DNA of 64,000 nt from Anthoceros angustus (taxonomy: Eukaryota > Streptophyta > Anthocerotopsida > Anthocerotales > Anthocerotaceae), in NCBI GenBank assembly GCA_010909165.1, contig MU008186.1, positions 372,001 to 436,000 on the forward strand. The letters run 5' to 3'. The notes beneath the pieces were generated by a model. The model was not told where the DNA came from, made no database searches, and saw nothing but the letters and a program-made list of their open reading frames with translations. Each line of letters starts with the position of its first letter. Within the stretch, counting starts at the first letter, position 1. Shown one piece after another: positions 44,758 through 55,315 of the stretch. The translations under genes were made by a program, and so were the position numbers.

Positions 44758-45023
44758 GGTAAGGAGGCAGTACAACGAAATATTCATTTCATATCAGCAA
44801 TGGCGCAAGCCTGAAGTAGACTGCCGAGTAGAACACAATTGGTGCTCACATGCTCCTGACCGTATTAGCACTCGTTCGAGAGACGAGGACATGTAACTTA
44901 ATACACTTCCTTGTGGAATGTGGCGATGTAATATAATGGTTCATCTCTTTGATCCACAGGTCCTGTGGATGACAACTTCTTGGTTTGCAGGGCTGCTGCT
45001 GGATGAACTTGCCACCTCCAGCC

Positions 45024-45386
45024 CTACTCTCCAAGCTCCTTTGACAGCTTCACCAGCTCCTCGCCTGTCTTGGCCAAGGTAGTCCCCGCCTTCTCTAAGG
45101 CCCTTCCCGTCTTGTCCACGATGCAGGCGAGATACAGTACTGATGCAGCCACACAGAGCAGGGCCGGCACCATGACCAGCGCCGGAACTGTGCCCGGGGA
45201 ATACACAAGCAGCTGTCTGGGAACAGGTTCTGCGACAGGATACTGCGCCTGCGCCTGCTCCTGCGCCAGATTGGAACCCACAGAGGACGGAGACACCGAG
45301 TCTGTGTCGTCAGTACTGTCGGCGCTCAGCACAAAGCTACTTGGCAGGAGCGCTAGCGTTCCCACTGCGCCGTTAATTAATTTCAT
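45024..45386 (-). CDS. Small single-pass membrane protein, family not recognised
   Basis: An open frame of 120 codons runs from ATG at 45386. The N-terminus is followed by an acidic/serine stretch (SADSTDDTDSVSPSS), a Gln/Ala-rich segment, one hydrophobic segment of about 24 residues (VPALVMVPALLCVAASVLYL...) and a C-terminal amphipathic helix with a repeated pattern (KTGRALEKAGTTLAKTGEEL). This ordered composition, and its position head-to-head with the sulfurtransferase, argue for a real gene, perhaps organellar. I know no homologue by name. Confidence 0.5.
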   Translation of the reverse strand: MKLINGAVGTLALLPSSFVLSADSTDDTDSVSPSSVGSNLAQEQAQAQYPVAEPVPRQLLVYSPGTVPALVMVPALLCVAASVLYLACIVDKTGRALEKAGTTLAKTGEELVKLSKELGE

Positions 45387-45457
45387 TTCGTCTTCCAACC
45401 TCGAACTCCAACTAGCTCGCTCGTCCTGTCTCGTCTATCACTGCGCAGCGGAGCAGA
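45387..45457. promoter_or_regulatory. Very short divergent region, small membrane protein / sulfurtransferase
   Basis: 71 bp separate the divergent ATGs at 45386 (-) and 45458 (+). If both are right, the promoters overlap the 5' coding parts. Alternatively the sulfurtransferase begins at the downstream ATG 45688. Confidence 0.35.
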
Positions 45458-47988
45458 ATGCTGCGGAGAGCACTGCATGTTTGCAAGACATCGTCCTCCA
45501 TAGCTGCGGGCAGGAGCAATGAAGGAAGGAGCGCCAAGCGATTCTCTCACTGTTTGGTGTTCTCCCTTCCCATTCCAGGCATCAGGTACGGTGACCGGGA
45601 ACCGGAAACGAACATCATTTTTCGCTTCCTAACGGATCAAACCGGTCATTTTCCAGGTCATCTCGGCTGCGTTTGGCGTACGAAGCGATGGCCATGGCTG
45701 CGGGCTTAGCCGGACTAGCAGGGAGTGTTCCATCTCGACGACTGGCGGTGGAGAGTGTGCCTGTGCAAGCTCTGGTGAGCTTTTGTTAGCCTTATTGACG
45801 TGGACGAATAGCCGGAGCCGTCATTAGTGGGGAACGGGATAGTGTGGCTGAGGTGTGCCTGATTTCACAGGGAGCATTGCAAGGACCGCAAGTTGGCAAG
45901 CGGTGGACTGTAGCCGCAATAGGCATGTCGACCCGGCCCTCGATCCTCCATCCTGCGTCGATGCATGCGGTGAGAACGTCTGCGTCGACTTTTCAGGCGG
46001 CTGGGACGTTGCCTCAAGGCAGTTTGGATGTGGAGAAGCCGGTGGTGTCGTCGCAGTGGCTGCATTTCAATTTGCAGTCGGAGGATGTGAAGGTTCGTCT
46101 GCCAGACTCGAGTAACTTTTTGGATGAGCTCACAGGAACTAGGGGGTTTGCATATGAGTGAACGATGTTCGTCCGCGCAGGTGCTTGATGCATCGTGGTA
46201 CATGCCTGCAGAAGGACGAAGTCCTCGGAAGGAGTATGAGGTGAGGTGTCGCCCTTTCTTTTCTCAGGGTTGGTTGGCATCGGAGAAAATTTGTTTGGAG
46301 TGTGCTGCTTTCCCGAATGTTTGTTCAAATTGGACTGTTAGCAGGTGTCACACATCCCGAAGGCGCTGTTCTTTGACTTGGACAAAGTTGTGGACCTGTC
46401 CTCAAATGTGAGTAGTGAACTCATCCAACAGCAGCAGACAGCTAAGAGCTTCATTATCTAGGGCCTCACTATCTCTGCTGTCCTATCAGAGTATCGTTGC
46501 AAGTTCATCTATCAAAAGTTGAGGGTGTATTTCGTGAGTTTCGGACCTACTCTTAACTTTGGAAGAGATGTGATGCAGCTCCCGCACATGCTGCCCTCTG
46601 AGGATGCTTTTGCAGCTGCCGTGTCAGCTCTAGGCATTGAAAACAAAGATTTAGTTGTGGTGTACGATGGCAAGGGCATTTTCAGCGCTGCTCGTGTGTG
46701 GTGGTTTGTCTCTGGCACTTGACCTCATGTGGAATCTTCTGTTTTCGGGATCTCAGCTGTATCTGGTGTGCCTACGGTAAGAGAAGACAAATCTGGGATG
46801 TGGCAGGATGTTCAGGGTTTTTGGCCATGAGAAGGTAGTAGTCTTGGATGGAGGCCTACCTGGGTGGCGAGCGGCAGGGTATGAAGCTGAAAGTGGGGTG
46901 GCTACGGAAATCTTGGATAAAGTTGAAGCCTCAACTGAAGCCGTGAGGAAAATACACGATGGCGAAAAAGCTCTTCCGTGGGTGCCCTGTTTTCATGAAT
47001 TGAACTTCGCCGCTGAACATATCATCGAGAACGCGGTGTATGATAACTTTGTTTTTTTCTGCCAACAGAACTAACTTAACCTTCAAAGCTGTGCTGCAGC
47101 CAAATCTTGTTTGGTCCTTGGAGCAGGTACTCCTCTTCTTACCATTGCTTCCGCTAGTTTGTGAAGCCATTTTCTGCTGAGGATCATGTCCGTTGGTCAG
47201 TTTGATGTAGAAGGTTGGGGCTAATCTTAAGGGTTTTAAACAATCAGGTGAAGCAGAATATTGAAGAACACAATTTCGAGCTGGTGGATGCCCGCAGCAA
47301 GGCCAGGTCCTGCTTCTTCATTTTCTATCTGCATGCCGGTGAATGCTGTATTTGCAGAGGGCCGCTGGGATCTGTTTCTAGCACTGATTGCAGGCTTTAC
47401 ATATCTCCAGGTTTGACGGGACAGCACCAGAGCCACGGGCAGGCATCAGGGGGGGTCACGTGCCTGGAAGCAAGTGTGTCCCATTTACGGAGGCAAGAGC
47501 TTGCATCTTTCTTGGCCTTGGAAGCTGTCCTTGTGGGTGTTGGTCTATGATATACTGATGAAGGGTATATAGTCTGCTGTCCACAGGTTCTGAGTAACGA
47601 AGGCACTCTCCTACCGAAGGAAGACGTAGAGAAAAAGTTTGCAGAGGCTGGTACGATTTAGATAACGTTTTTCAGCAACGACCATGCAAACTGAGAATGC
47701 GCTAATTGCACTACAACGTTTCCCAAATGACAGATGTTGCGATCAACGGCCCCGTGGTAACGTCTTGCGGAACAGGAGTGACTGCCTGCATACTTGCTCT
47801 GGTAAGTAAGCTCATTTGAATGGTAGTTTCCCTTGTACCAGCGTGGGGGCTAAACTGTCACCCTTTCCTTGCAGGCCCTTTTCCGCTTGGGCAAGAAGGA
47901 TGTTCCAGTCTACGACGGCTCCTGGACAGAATGGGGGCTGTCTCCAGACACGCCAGTAGCTGTCACCAAGCAAGTGACCACATCCTAA
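45458..47988 (+). CDS. STR1: Thiosulfate / 3-mercaptopyruvate sulfurtransferase (two rhodanese domains)
   Basis: Thirteen exons, 443 residues: 45458-45585, 45657-45774, 45871-46092, 46181-46240, 46345-46407, 46579-46703, 46807-46977, 47069-47126, 47248-47306, 47411-47492, 47587-47650, 47734-47801, 47875-47988. The N-terminal part is a long organelle-targeting extension (basic, Ser/Ala-rich). Rhodanese domain 1: [74 protein letters not shown]. Domain 2: [26 protein letters not shown] and the catalytic loop [12 protein letters not shown] with the active Cys, then [12 protein letters not shown]. It moves sulfur from 3-mercaptopyruvate or thiosulfate to cyanide or thiols. The intron after exon 10 has a GC donor (GAG then GCAAGA). 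Convergent with the rubredoxin gene. Confidence 0.9.
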
Positions 47989-48129
47989 GCTGCTCGTATG
48001 CACTCCCACTTGTAATTGAATGTTGTGTAAGCCCTGAGCAACGAAACATTCAGAAATCTCCTACCTATGTTGTCATGCTATGCATTTCGCAGTTCCTGAA
48101 TTCAGCAACACACACCACCCTGTCTGTGG

Positions 48130-48953
48130 TCATTGCAGAAAGTAGCCGGACAGAAAAAGTGCAAAGAAGAATGCCAAGCTCCCGTAGATCAAGAGACTCT
48201 TCTGCCCGGATGTTAGTGAGTTGCCACCCAGGCCGTAACTCTGGTTTTGTGCGAAGCCAGCCACCTCAATGCTCTTGCTCTTGAAGTAGCCCTGCGCAGC
48301 TCCGCATGTGGGGCAGCGCCAATCCTCTGGCAGATCCCTGAATGCCATTCCTGGTGCAATGGGGTAGTTCTTATCACCAAGAGCTTGGTCGTACACATAG
48401 CCGCAAGAGGAGCATTCATATACCCCCGTGTTCAGCACAGCAAACCGCTCCTCCAGCCCTTTCACAGCCCAACAAAGCACAAGACACTCTCAGTAAGTTC
48501 CTTCCTTCCTTCCATCGGTGGCATTGGCATGTATTTAGCAATCTGCTTGTACGCACACGGAGCTGCAGAACGAATGTGTACCTCTTCGAGGATCCAGCTT
48601 ATCCGAGCTTTGTGTGCTTGCAGAGGAAGCCTCATCCTTCTCCTCATTCTCCACATCCACAGGCCCCGCCTGGCAATGCACATCTTGTCTTTGCCTCTGC
48701 CTCCTCTTGCTGCTGTTGCCCACCACCGAGCTCAATATAGGCACACCGGCGAGTGTCTGACCACATGTCACTTGGTGCTAAGCATGGCAGCTGGAATTGC
48801 GCTGGGCAGGGCAGGGCAGGGCAGCAATGTCTTTCTCACCTGGGGCAATCCCCCCACCGTGACGGTGACCGGACGCAGCTTCGTGCATTCGCTGCTTCCA
48901 GCGGCGCAAGGCAGCAGAGTCCTGGCACACGCTCCACCCAAGCTCCCTGCCAT
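48130..48953 (-). CDS. RBD1: Membrane-anchored rubredoxin of the chloroplast (RBD1 type)
   Basis: Three exons, 205 residues: 48953-48840, 48756-48582, 48458-48130. The N-terminus is Ala/Ser/Cys-rich like a transit peptide and is followed by an acidic linker. The rubredoxin domain has both iron-binding pairs (ECSSCGYVYD and WRCPTCGAAQGYF), then IEVAGFAQNQSYGLGGNSLT and a C-terminal membrane helix (SLLIYGSLAFFFALFLSGYF). This matches plant/cyanobacterial rubredoxin A (RBD1), a thylakoid protein needed for photosystem assembly. The three phases fit. Convergent with the sulfurtransferase (141 bp) and divergent from PPR-C. Confidence 0.9.
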
Positions 48954-49473
48954 GACTCTCTAGCAGTTACGCGCACCAATTTCAGCCCAACACTTCGCTT
49001 CGGTTTCAGCCTGAGCCACTTGTAGCTATAGCCCAACAGGATATTGACCAGTGAGAGAACGCCATGTGGATTTGATTAACCGGGACTTTGCGGGCGGATA
49101 TGACACGCTGGACCCAATGTAGACTGGGAGCATGCTGGCCTTGGTGAGAACTTGAACCTGAGGTAGGCATGGATACCACAGCACAGAATGAAGAGATTCC
49201 AGCAGCTGTGGTTCGAGACTGTGTGGAAGGTAAGTCATGTGTGATGTCTGCCCTCTCTTATCAAACTTTTGTGGGCATCCGAGGCATTCCAGTCCTCGCT
49301 CGATCATGCAGGACCTTTCTTTTTTTCATTGTGGAGAAGAGCTGTTTCTATGCAATCGCTCTCTGGATGTGAAGATACCTATGCAACGCTGAAACAACTA
49401 CCAAGCCTTGACCTCAGCCCGGCCAAGACGATGTCTTGCCAGGAGCTCTTGGGTCGACACTTCTCTCTGGACC
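48954..49473. promoter_or_regulatory. Divergent upstream region, rubredoxin / PPR-C, with a possible 5' exon
   Basis: 520 bp lie between the divergent start codons. At 49169 an ATG opens a short frame (MDTTAQNEEIPAAVVRDCVE) that ends at a strong donor GTAAGT (49230). It could be a 5' exon of PPR-C or of an unrecognised short gene. I could not find a phase-consistent join to the PPR-C frame. Confidence 0.35.
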
Positions 49474-51756
49474 ATGCACCTTGGGATGGCAGGCAACATA
49501 CGAAGAGCGCTAAACAATCTGTACAGGCCAGCTCGGGTGAATGCGCAGCCGGCTGCACTGGATTTGCAGATGGGTCGTCGTGCACTTGTATCCGCCTGGA
49601 GAGTGCCGGATGGTCACGACCCTGGCAGGCCTACAGGATATCCAAGGGGCGTGACGGCTGAAGCCGTGACCCACCTGTGTGAGGAGGGGCAGCTCAGCGA
49701 GGCTGTTGAGGCTCTGGGCGTTCTGGTGCAGGCAGGATGTCGTATTTGCCGATCTCTTTTCTACAGAGTCATCAAGAGATGTGTTCTTCAAAGGGATCTG
49801 GTTCTGGGTCGCCGTGTCCATGCTCTCACTGTGGAAGGGGGATATGAATCGGACACGTTCTTGTGCAACCACGTTCTGCGAATGTATTCTTCTCATGCCA
49901 GGTTGCAAGAAGCGATGGATGCTTGTGCACTGGTGGCCAAACCAGATGCTTTCATGTGGTCCTCCATTATCTCTGCCCATGTTAAACACGGACAAGATAA
50001 GCAGGCCATACAACTCTATCATCGGATGTGCATGTCAAGTGTGAAGCCAGATGGGCATGTGTTTGTAGCCGCCCTTCAGGCTTGTGCAAGGGCAGCAGAC
50101 TTGAAAACTGGGCAGCAAGTGCATGAGGATGTGTTGGACAGTGGAGTTGAGCTTGACTCCTTCGTCTGTAACACCTTGGTAGACATGTATGCAAAGTGTG
50201 GCAGCCTGGAAGAAGCTCGAAAAGTCTTTGACGGACTCAGTCAAAAAAATGTGGTGACATGGAATGCCCTGATAGCAGGGTATTCCCAGCAGGGTATGGG
50301 ATGGGCAGCCCTTCATCTTTACGGTGCTATGCGAGAAGAAGGTGTTGCCTCACCCGATTCTGTGACGTTTATGTGCCTCCTTCAGGCATGTGCAAGTGTG
50401 GGGAGTTCCGCTTTGCAGGAGGGGAGGCAGCTTCATACACAAATTAGAGAACAAGAATACCAAGCTAATGTGTCTGTAGGCAACAGCTTGGTAAACATGT
50501 ATGCAAAATGTGGCAGCTTGGAAGACGCTCAAAAAGTGTTTGACGGGCTCTCTCAAAAGGATGTTGTCACATGGACAGCTTTGATAGCAGGATACTCCCA
50601 GCAAGGCATGGGCCAGGAAGCCCTTTGTCTTTACGGTGCTATGCAAGAAGAAGGCATGGCCGCCCCTGATTCTGTGACATTCGTGTGCCTCCTGCAGGCA
50701 TGTGCAAGTGTGGGCGCCCTGGCTTTGGAAAAGGGGAAACAGCTTCATGCCAAAGTTAGAGAACGAGGACTTGAAGCTGATGTGTATGTGGCCAGCAGCT
50801 TGGTAAACATGTATGCGAAGTGTGGCAGCCTAGAGGACGCACGAAATGTGTTTGACAGGCTTGGTGGAAAGAACGTGGTAACCTGGACTACTCTGATTGC
50901 AGGATATTCCCAGCAGGGAATGGGTCAGGAAGCTCTTCATGTCTACAGTGCCATGGGAGAAGAAGGGGTTGTGCCACCCGATTCCGTCACATTTGTGTGC
51001 CTCCTGCAGGCATGTGCAAGTGTGGCAGCTTTGCATGTCGGAAGGCAGCTTCACGCACAGATTGAAGATCGAGGGCTTCAAGCTGATGCAACTGTGGCCA
51101 TTGGCTTGATCGACATGTATGCAAAATCAGGGAGCATGGTTGATGCACAGCAGGTGTTTGATGAGATGTCCAAAAGAGATGTTGTCGCCTGGACTGCACT
51201 GATTGCAGGATATACCCGTCAAGGAGACAGTGAACAGGTCTTTCAGCTGGTTCTCAGAATGAGGGAGGACTGTATACAGCCAGACAGCGTCACATTCCTC
51301 AGTGTGCTAACAGTGTGTAGTCATACAGGCCTAGTGAACGAGGGGCGAGAGTACTTTGAGGCTATGAATAGAGACTATGGCATCACTCCCATGGTGGAAC
51401 ACTATGCATGCATGGTGGATCTCCTGGGTCGTGCAGGCCTACTGGATGAGGCACTAGAGGTGGTGAGGACAATGCCTGTACAGCCTGATGCTACAGTTTG
51501 GTGCGCACTACTGGGTGCTTGTCAAAAGTGGAGCAGCGTGGAGGTGGGACTCCATGCTTTTGCTGAGGCAGTGAAGTTAGACAGAAAAGATGCTGCAGCA
51601 TATGTGTTGATGTCCAACATATATGCGGGTGCCCAGATGTGGGAGGAGGCACAAGAGATGCAGGTGAGGCGAACAAGACTAAGGGCATGGAAGGATCCCG
51701 GACAGAGCTGGTGGACAGACAAGGACGGACAGGTGCACAGGTTTGGTTGGGGATGA
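49474..51756 (+). CDS. PPR-C: PLS-class pentatricopeptide repeat protein, five triplets, E/E+ type
   Basis: A single exon of 760 residues runs from the first in-frame ATG (49474). It has the same N-terminal block as PPR-A and PPR-B (SEAVEALGVLVQ, DLVLGRRVHALTVEGGY, KPDAFMWSSIISAHVKHGQD, KPDGHVFVAALQACAR), then five PLS triplets, E1/E2 motifs (YACMVDLLGRAGLLDEAL, VWCALLGACQKWSSVEVG) and a shortened E+ end (PGQSWWTDKDGQVHRFGWG). There is no DYW domain. It is expected to act in organellar C-to-U RNA editing with a deaminase in trans. It lies on the opposite strand to its paralogues and is the shortest and cleanest member of the cluster. Confidence 0.9.
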   Translation: MHLGMAGNIRRALNNLYRPARVNAQPAALDLQMGRRALVSAWRVPDGHDPGRPTGYPRGVTAEAVTHLCEEGQLSEAVEALGVLVQAGCRICRSLFYRVIKRCVLQRDLVLGRRVHALTVEGGYESDTFLCNHVLRMYSSHARLQEAMDACALVAKPDAFMWSSIISAHVKHGQDKQAIQLYHRMCMSSVKPDGHVFVAALQACARAADLKTGQQVHEDVLDSGVELDSFVCNTLVDMYAKCGSLEEARKVFDGLSQKNVVTWNALIAGYSQQGMGWAALHLYGAMREEGVASPDSVTFMCLLQACASVGSSALQEGRQLHTQIREQEYQANVSVGNSLVNMYAKCGSLEDAQKVFDGLSQKDVVTWTALIAGYSQQGMGQEALCLYGAMQEEGMAAPDSVTFVCLLQACASVGALALEKGKQLHAKVRERGLEADVYVASSLVNMYAKCGSLEDARNVFDRLGGKNVVTWTTLIAGYSQQGMGQEALHVYSAMGEEGVVPPDSVTFVCLLQACASVAALHVGRQLHAQIEDRGLQADATVAIGLIDMYAKSGSMVDAQQVFDEMSKRDVVAWTALIAGYTRQGDSEQVFQLVLRMREDCIQPDSVTFLSVLTVCSHTGLVNEGREYFEAMNRDYGITPMVEHYACMVDLLGRAGLLDEALEVVRTMPVQPDATVWCALLGACQKWSSVEVGLHAFAEAVKLDRKDAAAYVLMSNIYAGAQMWEEAQEMQVRRTRLRAWKDPGQSWWTDKDGQVHRFGWG

Positions 51757-52387
51757 AGAAACTACCCGAGAGTGAAGATGTGTATGCAATGTTCTCTTCC
51801 ACAAGGAAGAACGAGGGTACTTGGCACATCCGGACTAGTAGACACATTCGAAGAACAGTAAGCAGCACATCCGATGACACCTTCCAGGGTCTGAGCCTGC
51901 CGCTGTGAGAAATCAAGTCCACTGTTGGCGGGTTCGGCAAAGGGCTAGGCAGCAGTAAGCAAATAGCTGGAAAGGCAAGAGGTTGTTCAGCCCACCAGCA
52001 GAGCACGTAAGCGATCACCGATCACGATTCTCCCTTTCAAGTGAGAATTCTTAGATCACCACGTCTCTGCTGCCATTCTTATGACACTGGATGCGTTTCA
52101 CGGCAAGATCAATGCATCCATGACGAGCGCAAGGACTTCAGTACCTGTTGTTGACGCAGCAGCAGCAAAATACAGAATGGACCACCTCCTTTGCCTCTAC
52201 TCTCCATGCTGAAGCCGCTTGTCCATAACTGACTTGGGAAGAGGTTGAACCTCTGCCAAAGTTACATTGCCATGCAGGGTCTGTTCCTTGGCAGTTGTCT
52301 CCAGGTGTTGCATACTCGTGTACATCACATGGTGCTACAGGTCAACATGCTCAAAGAGTCTGTCCCACAAAGCCTAAACCCTAAATC
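51757..52387. other. 3' flank of PPR-C, no gene seen; telomere-like motifs at the right edge
   Basis: No coding exon is supported. Near the right edge and just beyond, at 52374-52450, degenerate plant-telomere-like motifs occur (CCTAAACCCTAAATCCTAAG, then TTAACCCTATACCCTAA). Confidence 0.45.
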
Positions 52388-52840
52388 CTAAGTAAAGCCC
52401 GGGCTAAGTTGGTGGACTTGTAAAGCCTTAACCCTATACCCTAAGTCGGGAACTGGCCCAAGCTTAGTGACATAAACCTTGAAGCTGGGAATGCCGTCTC
52501 GGGCAGTGACAGTTCCCATCACCAGGACGACATGATAACCCCAAAGCTTCTGACGCATAGGCAAAACTTTGTTGCTCTGGTTCACTGGATTGAACACACA
52601 CATTTGCATTCCCTCGCGTGTGAGACGGCGAATGCACATTTTCGAAACCACTAACCACAACCGCACTTCTTCCGGCAGTGTCTGACAGACCTCACCGCTT
52701 CCATCTAGCCAGGAGACAGGGAACTCCACAACACTCTTCACATCGCTCAAGAAATCGTTCAGGATAGTCTCATCGCTGGCATCCTCTCTACCCTTGTCCT
52801 CCATGTCCTCGTCGCCGCCGTGACGCGCGATAAGCACCAT
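52388..52840 (-). CDS. Hypothetical protein, family not recognised
   Basis: An open frame of 150 codons starts at ATG 52840; the frame stays open upstream to 53263 without another ATG. The protein begins MVLIARHGGDEDMEDKGRED, is acidic at first, then has a hydrophobic/charged mix (EEVRLWLVVSKMCIRRLTRE, GYHVVLVMGTVTARDG). No domain is recognisable, and the 3' end overlaps telomere-like repeats. It could be a chance frame or a decayed element. Confidence 0.25.
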   Translation of the reverse strand: MVLIARHGGDEDMEDKGREDASDETILNDFLSDVKSVVEFPVSWLDGSGEVCQTLPEEVRLWLVVSKMCIRRLTREGMQMCVFNPVNQSNKVLPMRQKLWGYHVVLVMGTVTARDGIPSFKVYVTKLGPVPDLGYRVKALQVHQLSPGFT

Positions 52841-53524
52841 ATTTGCTGCCGCAGTAGCCCGGCAGCTTTGGCCTGCAGGGCCGCCACAGAGTCTAGCAGG
52901 GATGGAGAGTTTGACAGACGGTGAACTGGCCGAGCTGCATCTATGTGGTTGATGCTTTGTAGGCACGCCACACCCTTCCGAAAAACCTTGGAGGCCAAGC
53001 AAGCTTCCCAACGACTTCAATGTTTCCTGGCTTGTACGCGGAATGCTTGGAATTTGCAACCAACAGTGTGCGGCCGCATTAGCAGCTTCAACACCCCTTC
53101 CTGAAGACTTGTGCAAAGTTGCGGGACGGATCCACCCGGGGGAGATCCATGCTAGACTATGTACTTCAGCCTTCCGCGGGGCAATTGCATGTCTTGAAAA
53201 CGAAGAGATGAGACAACGCTTCCTGAACCGTATTAGACTACGTAGACCATGTCCAGCATCCACTGCTTAAATAAAATTCTTCTTCTTCTTCTTTGAGCCG
53301 GTGCGTACTTGCCCACTTTTCAAACATTGCAGCTGAATCTGCGGAGGAAGAAATTCTCTACAAGTTCACCAACTTAGCTAGTTCTTGGGTATGAGGTTCT
53401 GAACTCTGCGCTGAGTTCGACTTCTGGCGAGAGTTCTGAGTTGCCTGATCAAAGGAGCTCTGGTGATGTGAACATAACATTGTAGATACATATAGTCAGC
53501 TCATCCAACTTAGAACAAACTTAG

Positions 53525-53770
53525 ATCCATTCATTAGAAACGTCGACAACAAGCTAAAGGTTAGAGGATCCGTTCATTGGAAACATCAACAGCCGGCTAA
53601 GGTTTGTGAATTCATTCATTGGAAACATCAACAGCTGGCTAAGGTTTGTGAATTCATTCATTGGAAACATCAACAGCTGGCTAAGGTTTATAAATCATTC
53701 ATTGGAAACGTCCACAGCTGGCTAAGGTTTGTAGATCCATTCATTGCAAACGTCAACCAATAAAAGGTTT
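53525..53770. repeat. Minisatellite, about five units of 50 bp
   Basis: Each unit carries TTCATTGGAAACATCAACAG then CTGGCTAAGGTTTGTGAA or close variants. The inner units are nearly identical and the outer ones diverge. Confidence 0.85.
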
Positions 53771-54659
53771 GCAATTACAGGAGCGGAAAGCAAGTTCTGT
53801 CTCTCTCTGCAGTATGAAGAGTGCCATTTGGAGCTCCTGCGAAACTAAGGTGGAAGCCCTTCCCAGCTGAAAATCCCCAAGGAGACATTTATGGGTTAGG
53901 ATGGAGCACCCTGCAGTTGGAACACGGGCATTTCTCAGCGAGATGCAGCCCGCGGTTTGATGATCGAACTGTCCCCTAATATAGACTTGCCCAGATTCAG
54001 GGGGAGTTTTGTGATAAGTTTGTGTTTGTGTGGCGGGAACTAGCCCACTTCTGATGGATGTAGCTCTGAAGGATCAGGCAGTGTAAACGACGGAAGACCC
54101 TGAGGTCCTGTCCCCGTCTTCCGGCTTGGGCTGTGATCAGATGCAAGGGTGGCCATGTTCCCGTCCTCTTTGCTGGTCACTCTACATGCATCCATACATG
54201 TAGAGCTCAGTCTACAGGCTGGTTCACGGATTGCAAGTCTTTCTGGTAAGCAAATCCACAGAAACAGACACAGATTGGAGAACTAACATTCAACGTTGCG
54301 CAGTTAGCCAGCAAGGTTAGCAACATCCGGCAACTGCAGCAACAAAGAATCTGTAAGTCCTTGTGATCGGGATTAACAATAGAGAACAATAGTGAAGCCA
54401 AGGGCAAGATCCCATTCTCGAATACACTTGACACTACAAGTTACTCATCCCGTTCTTGACACTACAAGTTACATTAGGCCTCTTATACTCTCTGGCCATT
54501 GCAGAAACCAAGGCAGCATTGTTGAATGTTGGCAGCACGACACTCTCACCAATGCCTTTGATTTTGTGGAGCTCCATAGACTACCAAGTCAGTAGCTATT
54601 TGGAGAGCCACGGCCAGGCAATGCTCACATCAGCAGCCTTTGCCAGAACTTAACTCTAT

Positions 54660-54835
54660 AGTATATACCTAACAACCTTCAGCTAATAACCCTCAGCTAA
54701 CAACCCTCAGCTAACGTTAACCCCCACCTAATAACCTTCAGCTAACAACCCTCAGCTAACGTTAATCCCCACCTAATAACCTTCAGCTAACAACCTCAGC
54801 TAATGTTGATCCTCAGCTAACCACCCTCAGATTAA
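54660..54835. repeat. Minisatellite based on CTAACAACCCTCAG
   Basis: Sub-units of about 15 bp (CTAACAACCCTCAG / CTAATAACCTTCAG) are arranged in higher-order units of about 50 bp that include GCTAACGTTAAYCCCCACCT. Confidence 0.8.
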
Positions 54836-55169
54836 TAAAATAATTAATAATACTTATAATATCATTAGATGTGGTTAATTATTCATAAATAAATAGATGC
54901 AAGTAATTTGTTGTAATGCAGGTAATCAATTAATGGGACGTGGATAGCTGGACACGAATTCTTCACAAAACCGGCTCCTTGTAAAGAGGACCAACATCAA
55001 TCATTAATCCAAAGGATATAGCCAATTTCAAACTATGTTCATCAAAAGTTCTCGAAATGTGAGAATCCATACCAAGACATTTGGTATCAAAACCACCCCT
55101 AACATTTGGTATCAAAGCCACTTGCAATCTCCCCTATAGAAGGAATTCCATGCGAGTTGAAATCTCTGT

Positions 55170-55315
55170 GGTGGTCCATTTAAAGACATGCGAGAACATC
55201 TTTCACCCAGAGAAGTTGTGGTGGTCCATTTAGAGACATGAGAGAACATCTTCACCACAGAAGTTGTGCTAATCCACTTAGAGACATGAGAGCGCACTTT
55301 TCTCTAGAGAAGTTC
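55170..55315. repeat. Three tandem units of about 53 bp
   Basis: Units contain TCCATTTAGAGACATGAGAG, ACATCTTTC and AGAAGTTGTG variants. The open frame on the minus strand is a repeat artefact. Confidence 0.75.

Noticed and set aside
49169-49230. Possible 5' exon MDTTAQNEEIPAAVVRDCVE of PPR-C
   Set aside because: The donor is strong, but no acceptor gives a phase-consistent join to the PPR-C frame; kept only as a note in the upstream region.
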